A stretch of DNA of 43,041 bases from Gemmatimonadota bacterium (GCA_003220935.1 QHTT01000050.1:1-43041); one strand, 5' to 3'. Positions 9,153 through 17,731 are shown, numbered from the stretch's first letter. Translations and numbers: made by a program. The notes: generated from the letters alone by a model not told the origin.

Positions 9153-10384
9153 GCCCCCGATGCCCCCTGCCTGACCAAGCGGTGGCATTCTTCGTCGGAG
9201 AGCACGCGGTCGGTGCGCTTCGCCGCTTCGAACAGGACGCGGCACGCCGCTTCGTCTTCGGCATCGTAGCCGTGGGTCTCGAGCCAGTACTTCACGTTCG
9301 AGAGCCCCGAGACCGGTGAGATCTCGATCTTCTGCTCGAGCCCGAACTCTTCGGCCGGCACCGAGCTGTACACCCGGTCTGCGAGCCAGGCGTGGCCCTT
9401 CTTTTTCGCCTTGATGATGGCCGCCGCGTGCACGCCGGTGCCGGTGCGGAATGCGTCGGCGCCGAGCACCGGGTAGTTCACCGGAATCGGCACGCCGACG
9501 GCATCCGCCACGAGCCGGCAGTACTCCGGCAGCTTCGCGATGTCGTGCCCATGAGTACCCAGCAGCTTGAGGTTCACGATCAGCAGATCCATCTCGGCGT
9601 TGCCGACCCGCTCGCCCACGCCCAGGGCGGTGGCATGCACGCGGTCCACACCTGCCTCGATGGCGGCGAGACAGTTGATGAGTCCCATCCCGCGGTCGCG
9701 GTGCCCGTGCCAGTCGATCGCCACACGGTTCTGCTTGACGATGTTCTGCTTGACGAATTTGACCAACGCCTTAACGCCGTCCGGTGTCGCATGGCCGACC
9801 GTATCCGCGAGGCATATGCGTGTCGCGCCGCAGTCGATCGCCGCGCCATACAACGTCTTGAGCGCTTCGGGCTTCGCGCGGGTCGTGTCTTCGGTCACGT
9901 ACATGACCGGGAGGCCGTGCTTGACGGCATACGACACGGCTTCTTCGGTAGAGCGGAGGATCTGGTCCAGCGTCCAATCCTCGGCGTATTGCCGTATCGG
10001 AGAGGAGCCGATGAAGGTAGCGGCCTCGATGGGGATCCCGATCTCTTCGGCAACCCGGACGATCGGCTCGACGTCCGCGATCACCGTGCGAGCCGCGCAG
10101 TTCGGGAAGACGGCCAGCTTCTGATCCCGGATCTCGCGGGCCAGCTCGCGCACCTGCTCCACCACCCGCGGGCCCGCCCCGGGCAACCCGATGTCCGCCG
10201 CCACGATACCGAGGTCCGCCATGAGGTGGAGCAGTCGCTTCTTGACCTCCAGGGACGGGTCCCGCACCGAGGGGGACTGCAACCCATCGCGCAGCGTTTC
10301 GTCGTTCAGGTCGACCCGCGCCCGCGACCAGTCGAGCGCCGTGGGCGAGCGGTTCCAGTCGTAAATCAGCTCGCGCTCCTCCAT
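9143..10384 (-). CDS. DRE-TIM acyltransferase (isopropylmalate/homocitrate/citramalate synthase type)
   Basis: Condenses acetyl-CoA with an alpha-keto acid in the pattern of the LeuA/HCS/CimA family. Visible features are the N-terminal NDETLRDG motif that opens the TIM barrel, HGHRD (metal ligands), and GVGERVGNAEMD near the barrel end, followed by GTGVHAAAI and a subdomain with SGLSNVKYWL. With 413 residues it lacks the C-terminal leucine-binding domain of full LeuA, so it is more like homocitrate or citramalate synthase, or a divergent LeuA. The Asn usual in HxHND is Arg here. The start could also be GTG at 10402; ATG at 10384 is preferred, with little or no leader. It is the first gene of a coupled unit with DUF885 and MFS. 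Confidence 0.85.
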   Translation of the reverse strand: MEERELIYDWNRSPTALDWSRARVDLNDETLRDGLQSPSVRDPSLEVKKRLLHLMADLGIVAADIGLPGAGPRVVEQVRELAREIRDQKLAVFPNCAARTVIADVEPIVRVAEEIGIPIEAATFIGSSPIRQYAEDWTLDQILRSTEEAVSYAVKHGLPVMYVTEDTTRAKPEALKTLYGAAIDCGATRICLADTVGHATPDGVKALVKFVKQNIVKQNRVAIDWHGHRDRGMGLINCLAAIEAGVDRVHATALGVGERVGNAEMDLLIVNLKLLGTHGHDIAKLPEYCRLVADAVGVPIPVNYPVLGADAFRTGTGVHAAAIIKAKKKGHAWLADRVYSSVPAEEFGLEQKIEISPVSGLSNVKYWLETHGYDAEDEAACRVLFEAAKRTDRVLSDEECHRLVRQGASGAWR

Positions 10385-10390
10385 GGCGGA

Positions 10391-10419
10391 AGTGTCGCCC
10401 ACTCGCCGGGCACCGTCAA
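10391..10419 (-). promoter_or_regulatory. Candidate promoter of the DRE-TIM unit
   Basis: On the minus strand TTGACG (10419-10414), a 17-base spacer and GACACT (10396-10391) fit a sigma-70 layout, with a good -35 box and a weak -10. The start of transcription would fall about at the ATG at 10384, so the message could be leaderless, in keeping with the absence of a ribosome-binding site. Confidence 0.3.
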
Positions 10420-10437
10420 GCGAGTTACTGTGAATCG

Positions 10438-11718
10438 GTGGATCAGAGCATCTCTCGCCTGCTCGCGCACGAGCGCATCCGCGCGGCGCGCCATCATCTC
10501 GAGCGCACCGATGAGGTGACGCTCGCGCGGCAGGCCGCGTTGTCCGCGATCCCGGCCCCGACGGGCGCCGAAGGCCGCCGCGCCGCCCGCGTGGCCGAAC
10601 TGTTCCGCGAAGTCGGTCTCCAGGACGTCCTGATCGATGAAGTCGGCAACGTGCACGGCTGGGTGGGCAGTAACGGGGGAAGGGCCGACGCAGGGGCGCA
10701 GCACGCTGCGCCCCTCCACGCGCCCGTCGTCCTCTCAGCGCACCTGGACACGGTGTTCGGGCCCGAGGTGGACGTTGCCGTCGAGCGGCGGGGCCAGCGG
10801 CTCGAGGGCCCGGGCATCAGCGACAACGCGCGGGGCTTAGCTGCGCTCGTTGCAGTGGCGGAGGCGCTCGTCGCCGCACGGGTGCCCATCGCCCGGCCAC
10901 TGTTGTTTGCGGCCACCGTGGGCGAGGAGGGATCGGGGGACTTGCGGGGGGTGAAGTACCTCTTCGACGGTCGGGACGGTGTAGGGGCGCAGCATGCTGC
11001 GCCCCTACGTCGGGGTGCGACCCAATACGCGGCTCCGGTCGCGTTCATCGCGCTGGACGGCGCGGGCCTGGAGCGTGTGGTCCACCGGGCGCTCGGCTCC
11101 AAGCGCTACCGCCTCACCTTCCGCGGCCCGGGCGGCCACTCCTGGGCTGCCTTCGGCGTCGCCAACCCGGCGAACGCCGTGGGCCGCGCGACTGCCCTGC
11201 TCGCCGACCTGCCCACGCTCAATGCGCCTCGCACTACCTGCGCGGTCGTGCGGCTGGGCGGGGGGACCGGCCTCAACTCCATCCCGCAGGAAGCGTGGCT
11301 TGACCTGGACCTGCGGAGCGAAGACCCCAAGGCGCTCGCTCAGCTCGACGTCACCGTCGGCGCGGCACTCGACCGCGCGCTCGACGACGAAAACCGGCGT
11401 CGCGCTCCCGGCACGCCACCACTGCGGCTCGAGCGCCAGCCTGTCGGCGACCGTCCGTCGGGCGTCACGCCGCGCACCCATCCGCTGGTCCAGGCCGCGG
11501 TCGCGGCCAACCGGGTGCTGGGCCGGGACGCCGAGCTCGCGAGCGCCTCCACCGACGCGAACGTGCCGATCGCGCTCGGCATCCCGGCGATCGCGCTGGG
11601 CGCGGGCGGGAAGGCGGGCGACGCCCACCTTGCGACGGAGTGGTATGAGAATACCGAGGGCGCCCTGGGCATCGTACGGGCGCTGCTGGTGACGGCGGCG
11701 ATGGCGGGGCTGGCTTAG
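10438..11718 (+). CDS. M20-family metallohydrolase with two repeat-encoded insertions
   Basis: Dizinc amidohydrolase/peptidase of the M20 (ArgE/DapE/PepT) family, 426 residues, cytoplasmic. The metal-site residues are in order: H102 and D104 in SAHLDTVF, D129 in GISDN, E153-E154 in VGEEGSG, D187 in ALDGAG, and a late His in GDAHLATEWYE; PGGHSWAAFG is the lid-domain motif. Start is GTG with no clear leader, 53 bp from the divergent DRE-TIM gene. Oddity: two near-identical peptides, GAQHAAPL, at residues 86-93 and 173-180 are encoded by palindromic DNA repeats. They lie in apparent surface loops, each just before a core beta-strand carrying ligands. Substrate unknown. Confidence 0.9.
   Translation: MDQSISRLLAHERIRAARHHLERTDEVTLARQAALSAIPAPTGAEGRRAARVAELFREVGLQDVLIDEVGNVHGWVGSNGGRADAGAQHAAPLHAPVVLSAHLDTVFGPEVDVAVERRGQRLEGPGISDNARGLAALVAVAEALVAARVPIARPLLFAATVGEEGSGDLRGVKYLFDGRDGVGAQHAAPLRRGATQYAAPVAFIALDGAGLERVVHRALGSKRYRLTFRGPGGHSWAAFGVANPANAVGRATALLADLPTLNAPRTTCAVVRLGGGTGLNSIPQEAWLDLDLRSEDPKALAQLDVTVGAALDRALDDENRRRAPGTPPLRLERQPVGDRPSGVTPRTHPLVQAAVAANRVLGRDAELASASTDANVPIALGIPAIALGAGGKAGDAHLATEWYENTEGALGIVRALLVTAAMAGLA
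10692..10715. repeat. Palindromic repeat A, copy 1, inside the M20 gene
   Basis: Eleven-base arms AGGGGCGCAGC and GCTGCGCCCCT flank two central bases. It lies in frame in the coding sequence and yields GAQHAAPL. Confidence 0.8.
10981..11008. repeat. Palindromic repeat A, copy 2, inside the M20 gene
   Basis: A perfect 28-bp palindrome with half site GTAGGGGCGCAGCA. It is in the same codon phase as copy 1, so the same eight residues are produced. It looks like a small mobile palindrome of the REP type; no associated transposase lies in the window. Confidence 0.85.
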
Positions 11719-11745
11719 CCCCGGCAGGGATTCACGGCCGTCGAC

Positions 11746-11761
11746 GTAGCGCCACCGCTAC
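11746..11761. other. Short hairpin in the 221-bp gap after M20
   Basis: GTAGCG and CGCTAC enclose a four-base loop, 28 bp after the M20 stop, without a T-run. The rest of the gap (11719-11939) shows no gene or clear promoter. Confidence 0.3.
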
Positions 11762-11939
11762 AGCATTTGAGTTCGCGCTGCACTGCCGGCCTGCAGCACC
11801 AAGCCGGGTGGGGGCCCGGGTCCTGCCCGCCACCGTCTACGTGAGCACGGACCCGTCTCGCACGGGCCGCCGGGGCGCTGGTGACCCCGGCGGCACGAAC
11901 GTTGAGTGGCTTCTTGAAACGAAGCGTACTCGAGTTCCG

Positions 11940-14900
11940 ATGGTCGTCCGTCGTCTTGCCGCTCTCCGGTCTGTGTTGTGCCTCGCGCTGGCCACCTGCG
12001 TCGAGGAACCGTCTGGCCCGCCCTCCCCCGGACCGGACGCGGCCGGCGCGGCTGCCGCCAGCCCCGCAGTGCTCGTCGGCGCCGGAGACATCGCGGACTG
12101 TAACAAGGCATGGGACTCTCTCACCGCAAACCTGATGGACACCATCCCGGGCACCGTATTTGCCTTGGGCGACAACGCCTACCCCAGTGGGACCAGTTCC
12201 GATTACGCCAACTGTTACGCGCCCACGTGGGGGCGCTTCAAGGCGCGCACCCGACCGGTGCCCGGCAACCACGACTACAGTACCGCCGGCGCCGCCGGCT
12301 ACTTCGGGTACTTCGGCGCTGCTGCTGGCGACCCGGCCAAGGGCTACTACAGCTATGACGTCGGTTCCTGGCACATCATCGCACTGAACAGCAGCGTGGC
12401 GCACTGGGTAGGGTCGCCCCAAGAGCAGTGGCTGCGCGCCGATCTCGCGGCTAACCCGATGGCGTGCATCCTGGCGTATTGGCACTACCCGCTCTTCAGC
12501 TCCAGCACGGTCGAGGTCGACCCGCAGACTCAAAACTTCTGGCAGGACCTGTACGACGCCGGGGCCGAGCTCGTGCTCAACGGCCATCACCACGACTATG
12601 AGCGGTTCGCCCCTCAGACGCCAGCGGGCGCGGTGGATCCGGTGTACGGCATTCGGGAGATAATCGTCGGGACGGGTGGCGGTGAAGGGCTGTTCCCGTT
12701 CGGCGCGACAGCTGCGAACTCCGAGGTGCGCAACAACGAGACGATGGGTGTCCTGAAGCTGACGCTCTCCGACGGCGGCTACACGTGGAAGTTCATTCCC
12801 GTCCAAGGCAAGACGTTCACCGACGCGGGCAGCGGCACGTGCCACGGCGCGCCCGGGGCGCCCGGGAATCATCCGCCCACGGCCGCGCCGGGCGGACCCT
12901 ACTCCGGCGTCGAGGGGACGGCCGTCACGTTCGACGGTAGCGCCTCGTCCGACCCCGACGGTGATGCGTTGACGTATGCTTGGGACTTTGGGGACGGCGC
13001 CACCGGCAGCGGCGTGAAGCCAACCCACAGCTACGCCGACAACGGCCCGTACTCTGTGACGCTCACCGTCAGCGACACGCACAGCGCGACGAGTGCCCCG
13101 GGGACGACGACCGCGGCGATCGCGAATACCCCGCCGACGGTGAACGCGGGCGGGAGCCAGACGGCCAAGGCAGGCAGCCCCTTCACGCTCAGCGCCACGT
13201 TCAGCGATCCCGGCGTGAAGGATTCGCCCTGGTCCTACGCGATCGACTGGGGCGACGGCTCGCCCCAAACCTCAGGCAGCACGACCAGCCAGTCGAATCC
13301 GCTGGCGGCCACACACACCTACGCCGCTGGCGGCACGGACACCGTGCGGGTGATAGTGACGGACAAGGATGGGGGGTCGGGTACCGGCAAGGCCGCGGTG
13401 ACGGTGACGGCGAACAAACCGCCGACGGCAGGGTTCACGACGACCTGCTCGGCGCTGAGCTGTGCGTTCACCGACGGCAGCACGGACGCGGACGGGCAGG
13501 TCACGGCCTGGAGCTGGAGCTTCGGCGACGGCGGGACCGCGACATCGCAGAACCCGTCCCACACATACGCCGCGGGCGGGACCTACACCGTCACCCTCAC
13601 AGTCACCGACAACCAGGGCGCGACGGGGAGCACCTCCAAGTCCGTCGCGGTGGCGGCCCCGAACAAGCCTCCGACCGCCGCGTTCTCGGCGAGCTGCAGT
13701 GGGCTGACGTGTGGTTTCACGAGCTCGAGCAGCGACCCCGACGGCTCGATCAGCACTTACAGCTGGACCTTCGGCGACGGGAAGACCGCGACGTCGCAGA
13801 ACCCGTCCCACACGTACGCGGCGGGGGGGACCTACACCGTCACCCTCACGGTGACCGACAATCAGGGCGCGACGGGGAGTACCGCCAAGACGGTCACCGT
13901 GGCGGCCGCGAACCAGCCGCCGACCGCCGCCTTCACATCAAGCTGCACTGCGCTGACGTGCAGCTTCACCAGCACGAGCAGCGACCCTGACGGCTCGATC
14001 GCCGCCTACAGCTGGACCTTCGGCGACGGCGCGACCGCGACGTCGCAGAACCCCGCCCACACGTACGCGGCCGGCGGCACGTACACGGTCACCGTCACAG
14101 TCACTGACAACCAGGGCGCGACGGGGAGTACCTCCAAGACCGTCACCGTCGCCCCCCCGAACCAGCCGCCGACCGCCGCGTTCACGGCGAGCTGCAGTGC
14201 GCTGACGTGCAGCTTCACGAGCACGAGCAGCGATCCCGACGGCTCGATCAGTGCCTACAGCTGGACCTTCGGCGACGGCGCGACCGCGACGTCCCAGAAC
14301 CCAGCCCACACATACTCCGCCGGCGGCAACTACACCGTCACCCTCATAGTCACCGACAACCAGGGCGCGACCGGCTCCACCTCGCACAGCGTGACGGTCA
14401 GCCAGCCAAACCAGCCGCCGACCGCCGCCTTCACATCAAGCTGCACCGCGCTGACGTGTAGCTTCACCAGCACAAGTAGCGACCCCGACGGCTCGATCAG
14501 CGCCTACAGCTGGACGTTTGGTGATGGCGCGACGTCGACCGCGCAGAACCCGTCTCACACGTACGCGGCGGGCGGGACCTACACCGTCACCCTGGCGGTG
14601 ACCGACAATCAGGGCGCCACCGCTTCCACGTCGAAGTCCGTCACCGTGACGGCCCCGAACCAGCCGCCCACGGCCGCGTTTACGGCGAGCTGCAGCGGGC
14701 TCACCTGCAGCTTCACCAGCTCGAGCAGCGACCCGGACGGCTCGATCAGCGCCTACAGCTGGACCTTCGGCGACGGCGCGACGTCGACGTCCCAGAACCC
14801 GTCGCATACGTACGGAGCCGGCGGCACCTACACCGTCACCCTCAAAGTGACCGACAATCAGGCCGCCACCGGCTCCACCTCGAAGTCGGTCACCGTGACG

Positions 14901-15437
14901 GCTCCGAACAAACCGCCCAGTGCCGCGTTTACGGCGAGCTGCAGCGGGCTCACCTGCGGCTTCACGAGCTCGAGCAGCGACCCCGATGGCTCGATCAGTG
15001 CCTACAGTTGGACCTTCGGCGACGGCGCGACGTCGACGTCCCAGAACCCGTCGCACACGTACGCGACTGGTGGGACCTACACCGTCACCCTCAAGGTGAC
15101 CGACAATCAGGGCGCGACGGGCTCCACGTCGCACAGTGTGACCGTCAGCCAGCCCAACCTGCCCCCGACCGTGAACGCCGGGTCCGACGCAACCGTGTTG
15201 CTCGGGCTGCTCTACACCGAGCAGGCCACGTTCAGCGACCCCGACAACGACGGGCCCTGGTCGTACACGATCAGCTGGGGCGACGGCTCGTCGACGAGTG
15301 GGAGCACGTCGAGCGAGAGCAGCATCTCGGCGACGCACACATATCTCCTGCCGGGGAGCTACACGATCCGCGTGACGGTGGTCGACAGCCGTGGTGGTTC
15401 AGGCTCGGACCAAAAGGTGCTCGCGGTGGTGCTGTGA
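11940..15437 (+). CDS. Metallophosphoesterase-PKD lipoprotein
   Basis: Predicted surface lipoprotein of 1165 residues. The signal peptide ends in a lipobox LATC with C20. A calcineurin-like phosphoesterase domain (about 42-300, purple acid phosphatase type) shows GDIAD (D50), GDNAY (D78), GNHDY (N110, H111), WHYP (H182) and GHHHDYER (H216-H218). Ten PKD domains follow to the end; the first, second and last are diverged, while numbers 3-9 are a tandem array of 83-residue units with FGDG and SHTYAAGGTYTV cores and a Cys pair (CSALTC or CSGLTC) each. PKD domains act in adhesion or as spacers, so the protein may present a phosphatase away from the cell. The start at 11940 is chosen because the lipoprotein signal follows at once. 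No operon partner on this strand. Confidence 0.88.
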   Translation: MVVRRLAALRSVLCLALATCVEEPSGPPSPGPDAAGAAAASPAVLVGAGDIADCNKAWDSLTANLMDTIPGTVFALGDNAYPSGTSSDYANCYAPTWGRFKARTRPVPGNHDYSTAGAAGYFGYFGAAAGDPAKGYYSYDVGSWHIIALNSSVAHWVGSPQEQWLRADLAANPMACILAYWHYPLFSSSTVEVDPQTQNFWQDLYDAGAELVLNGHHHDYERFAPQTPAGAVDPVYGIREIIVGTGGGEGLFPFGATAANSEVRNNETMGVLKLTLSDGGYTWKFIPVQGKTFTDAGSGTCHGAPGAPGNHPPTAAPGGPYSGVEGTAVTFDGSASSDPDGDALTYAWDFGDGATGSGVKPTHSYADNGPYSVTLTVSDTHSATSAPGTTTAAIANTPPTVNAGGSQTAKAGSPFTLSATFSDPGVKDSPWSYAIDWGDGSPQTSGSTTSQSNPLAATHTYAAGGTDTVRVIVTDKDGGSGTGKAAVTVTANKPPTAGFTTTCSALSCAFTDGSTDADGQVTAWSWSFGDGGTATSQNPSHTYAAGGTYTVTLTVTDNQGATGSTSKSVAVAAPNKPPTAAFSASCSGLTCGFTSSSSDPDGSISTYSWTFGDGKTATSQNPSHTYAAGGTYTVTLTVTDNQGATGSTAKTVTVAAANQPPTAAFTSSCTALTCSFTSTSSDPDGSIAAYSWTFGDGATATSQNPAHTYAAGGTYTVTVTVTDNQGATGSTSKTVTVAPPNQPPTAAFTASCSALTCSFTSTSSDPDGSISAYSWTFGDGATATSQNPAHTYSAGGNYTVTLIVTDNQGATGSTSHSVTVSQPNQPPTAAFTSSCTALTCSFTSTSSDPDGSISAYSWTFGDGATSTAQNPSHTYAAGGTYTVTLAVTDNQGATASTSKSVTVTAPNQPPTAAFTASCSGLTCSFTSSSSDPDGSISAYSWTFGDGATSTSQNPSHTYGAGGTYTVTLKVTDNQAATGSTSKSVTVTAPNKPPSAAFTASCSGLTCGFTSSSSDPDGSISAYSWTFGDGATSTSQNPSHTYATGGTYTVTLKVTDNQGATGSTSHSVTVSQPNLPPTVNAGSDATVLLGLLYTEQATFSDPDNDGPWSYTISWGDGSSTSGSTSSESSISATHTYLLPGSYTIRVTVVDSRGGSGSDQKVLAVVL
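13413..15155. repeat. Seven 249-bp tandem units encoding PKD domains
   Basis: Unit starts (AAC codon before the PP-x-A motif) fall at 13413, 13662, 13911, 14160, 14409, 14658 and 14907, all exactly 249 bp apart, with the next boundary at 15156. No insertion or deletion separates the seven copies, so the array is recent or kept uniform by recombination. Copy number may vary between strains or be miscounted in assembly. Confidence 0.92.
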
Positions 15438-15453
15438 CCGCAGCTGGAGCGGC

Positions 15454-15495
15454 GTGAGCCCGGGGCTCACCAATCAGGCAGGCCCACCCCTGGGC
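15454..15495. terminator. Hairpins between convergent genes
   Basis: GTGAGCCC and GGGCTCAC pair around one base (15454-15470), and GCCCA/TGGGC form a second small stem around 15482-15495. There is no T-run. They lie between the ends of the PKD gene and bcp. The first belongs to the same GC-rich palindrome family as 16011-16135. Confidence 0.45.
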
Positions 15496-15987
15496 TCAGG
15501 CACGGGCAGAGGCCGCATCCTCATCCAGCGCACGCAGCGCGTCCAGCGCCTCCCGGGTGTGCCGCGTAGCGCGTAGCTGCGAGGAATACGTGCGCCGCAC
15601 CACGCCCGCTTTGTCGATCACGTACGTCACCCGTCCGGGCAGGAACCCTAGTGTCTTGTCGACGCCGTACAGCTCGCGCACCGTGCCGCCACGGTCGGAG
15701 AGCAGGAGGAACGGCAACGCGTGGCGCGCCGCGAACCTCCGGTGCGAGGCGACCGAGTCCGAGCTGATGCCCACCACCTCCGCGCCCGCGGCGGTGAACC
15801 GGTCGTAGCTGTCTCGGAACGCTCGGGCTTCGAGCGTGCACCCGGGTGTTTCGTCCTTCGGATAGAAGTACAGCACCACGGTCCCGCGGCCGAGCAGATC
15901 CCGCAGCCGCACCGGCTTGCCCGCTTGGTCCGGCAGGGTGAAATCCGGAGCCCGATCTCCTACACGCACCTTCCTGTCTCTGGGCAT
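15496..15987 (-). CDS. bcp: Peroxiredoxin of the BCP type
   Basis: Thiol peroxidase of 163 residues that reduces hydroperoxides. Family motifs are APDFTLPDQ near the N-terminus, YFYPKDETPGCT with the peroxidatic Cys, VVGIS and RVTYVIDKAGV. That Cys is the only one in the protein, so it would work in the 1-Cys mode with an outside thiol. The start at 15987 is set by GGAGG five bases upstream; upstream in-frame starts would read through a GC-rich repeat. It lies downstream of emrB, separated by the repeat array, and could be read through from the efflux operon or have its own promoter. Confidence 0.9.
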   Translation of the reverse strand: MPRDRKVRVGDRAPDFTLPDQAGKPVRLRDLLGRGTVVLYFYPKDETPGCTLEARAFRDSYDRFTAAGAEVVGISSDSVASHRRFAARHALPFLLLSDRGGTVRELYGVDKTLGFLPGRVTYVIDKAGVVRRTYSSQLRATRHTREALDALRALDEDAASARA

Positions 15988-16010
15988 CGACTCCTCCATC
16001 TGTCGAGCTG

Positions 16011-16135
16011 CATAGCCCCGGGCGTGAGCCCCATAGCCCCCGGGCGTGAGCCCCATAGCCCCGGGCGTGACCCCCATAGCCCCGGGCGTGAGCCCGGGGC
16101 CGGGCGTGAGCCCGGGGCCGGGCGCCCGCCCGGGG
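16011..16135. repeat. GC-rich palindromic repeat array (family B)
   Basis: Four copies of a 21-22 bp unit with CATAGCCCC (starting at 16011, 16032, 16054 and 16075) are followed by two 18-bp copies of GGGCGTGAGCCCGGGGCC and a decayed end. Each unit contains complementary arms (CCCGGGC and GCCCGGG). It fills nearly all the gap between emrB and bcp. A single element of the same family lies at 18807-18830. Confidence 0.85.
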
Positions 16136-16137
16136 AA

Positions 16138-17721
16138 TCAATGCGCGGCGGCCCCCCCCGGCATCCCCTTGCTCCTGTGCATCAGCAGTAAGAGCGGGAG
16201 CGACAACACGAAGCACGCCCCGAACAACAGGAACAGCTGCTCGAACGAGAGCATCATCGCCTGCCGCGTCACCTGGCCGTTCAGCACCATCAGCGCCTTC
16301 GACTCGGCGAGCGGCGCCGGCGTGCCCGTCGCGATGAGCCTCGCCATGATGCCGGCAAGCCGCTCGCGCGTCACCTCGCTGAACTGGGTGACGTTCGCAA
16401 TCAGGTCGGCCCGATGGATGGCCGTGAACCGCTGCACCAACGTCGCCGAGATCGCGATCCCCACGCTCCCGCCCAGCTGGCGCATCAAGTTGAAGAGCCC
16501 GGTGCCGTTCGGGATCTTGCTCATCGGCAGGTCGGCGAGCGCGAGGTTTGTGAGCGGCACGAAGATCAGGCCGAGTCCCACGCCCCGGAAGATCAGCGGC
16601 CAGAAAAAGTCGGACATGCCGCTGTCGGTGGTGAAGTGGGCGTGCTTCCACATCGACAGGGCGAAGATCGACACCCCGGCGAGGATCGACAGCCGCCCGT
16701 CGAACTTGCCCGTGGTTCGCCCCATCGTGGCCATCGTGAACGCGCTCGCGAGCGCGCCCGGCAGGATCACGAACCCCGTCTGCTCCGCCGTGAAGTTCTG
16801 GAGGTTCTGCAGATACACGGGCAGCACGAACACGGTGGCATAGAGACAAATCCCGAGTACCCCGCCGAACACCACCCCCACGGCCAGCTGCCGGCTCTTC
16901 AGGATCCGCAGGTCCACGACCGGATGCTCCGTCGTCAGCTCGTGCCACACGAAGGCGATCAGCGACACGGCGCTGATCAGGGCGTATGTGATGACCTCGC
17001 GCGAGTCGAACCAGTCGAGCCGCTCGCCCCGCTCGAGCATCGTCTGCAGCGTGCCGATCCCGACGGCTAGCAGTAGCAGGCCTACGTAATCGATCTTCTC
17101 GGCCTTCACCTGGAACCGCGAGTCCTGGATGAAGCTGAGCGACAGCGCCAGCGCCAGCATCCCGATCGGGATGTTGATGTAGAAGATCCATGGCCAGCCG
17201 AAGGCGTCGGTGATGTAGCCGCCGAGCGTCGGCCCCAGCGTTGGGCCCACCATCACACCGACCCCGAAGATCGCCATCGCGGTGCCGTACTCCTCGCGGG
17301 GGAACTCTTCGTATAGGATCGCTTGCGAGGTGGAGAGCAGCGCGCCGCCTCCCAGACCCTGGACGATGCGCCAGAACACGAGCGCCGCGAGCGAATGCGC
17401 GTTACCACAGAAGAAAGACGAAACGACGAAGATCGCGATCGATCCCGCGAAGTAACGACGGCGCCCGAACAACGCCGACAGCCAGCCGGTGATCGGCAGG
17501 ATGATCACGTTGGCGACGATGTAGCCGGTCGACACCCACGCGATCTCGTCGAGCGTCGCCCCCAAGTTCCCCATCATGTGGGGGATGGCCACGTTCACGA
17601 TGCTGGTGTCGAGCAGCTCGAGCACCGACGCCAGCGACACCGTCATTGCGATGATGTAGCGGTACTTGTACCGGTCGGCGGCGACGCCGAGTGCGGGTAC
17701 CGGCAGGGCGGCGGTAGCCAC
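16138..17721 (-). CDS. emrB: DHA2-family MFS drug exporter, EmrB type
   Basis: Inner-membrane pump of 527 residues with about 14 hydrophobic segments, as expected of the DHA2 family. LDTSIVNVAIP in helix 1 is the family motif D1, LFGRRR after helix 2 is motif A, and VGPTLGPTLGGYIT in helix 5 is the antiporter motif C. It would export hydrophobic compounds with proton uptake through the EmrA-like adaptor and the TolC-like channel encoded just upstream. The start is GTG, 10 bp after emrA, with no clear leader. Substrate unknown. The C-terminus ends next to the palindromic array. Confidence 0.9.
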   Translation of the reverse strand: MATAALPVPALGVAADRYKYRYIIAMTVSLASVLELLDTSIVNVAIPHMMGNLGATLDEIAWVSTGYIVANVIILPITGWLSALFGRRRYFAGSIAIFVVSSFFCGNAHSLAALVFWRIVQGLGGGALLSTSQAILYEEFPREEYGTAMAIFGVGVMVGPTLGPTLGGYITDAFGWPWIFYINIPIGMLALALSLSFIQDSRFQVKAEKIDYVGLLLLAVGIGTLQTMLERGERLDWFDSREVITYALISAVSLIAFVWHELTTEHPVVDLRILKSRQLAVGVVFGGVLGICLYATVFVLPVYLQNLQNFTAEQTGFVILPGALASAFTMATMGRTTGKFDGRLSILAGVSIFALSMWKHAHFTTDSGMSDFFWPLIFRGVGLGLIFVPLTNLALADLPMSKIPNGTGLFNLMRQLGGSVGIAISATLVQRFTAIHRADLIANVTQFSEVTRERLAGIMARLIATGTPAPLAESKALMVLNGQVTRQAMMLSFEQLFLLFGACFVLSLPLLLLMHRSKGMPGGAAAH

Positions 17722-17731
17722 GGGGGGCGCG

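Noticed and set aside
11715..13268. 517-codon minus-strand frame opposite the phosphoesterase domain
   Set aside because: It runs against a gene with complete active-site motifs and shows no family features.
13413..15155. CRISPR-like regular repeats
   Set aside because: The period of 249 bp without spacers and the unbroken PKD reading frame show a protein repeat.
16000..16077. N-terminal extension of the peroxiredoxin to 16077
   Set aside because: It would translate the palindrome array, and a good ribosome-binding site stands before 15987.
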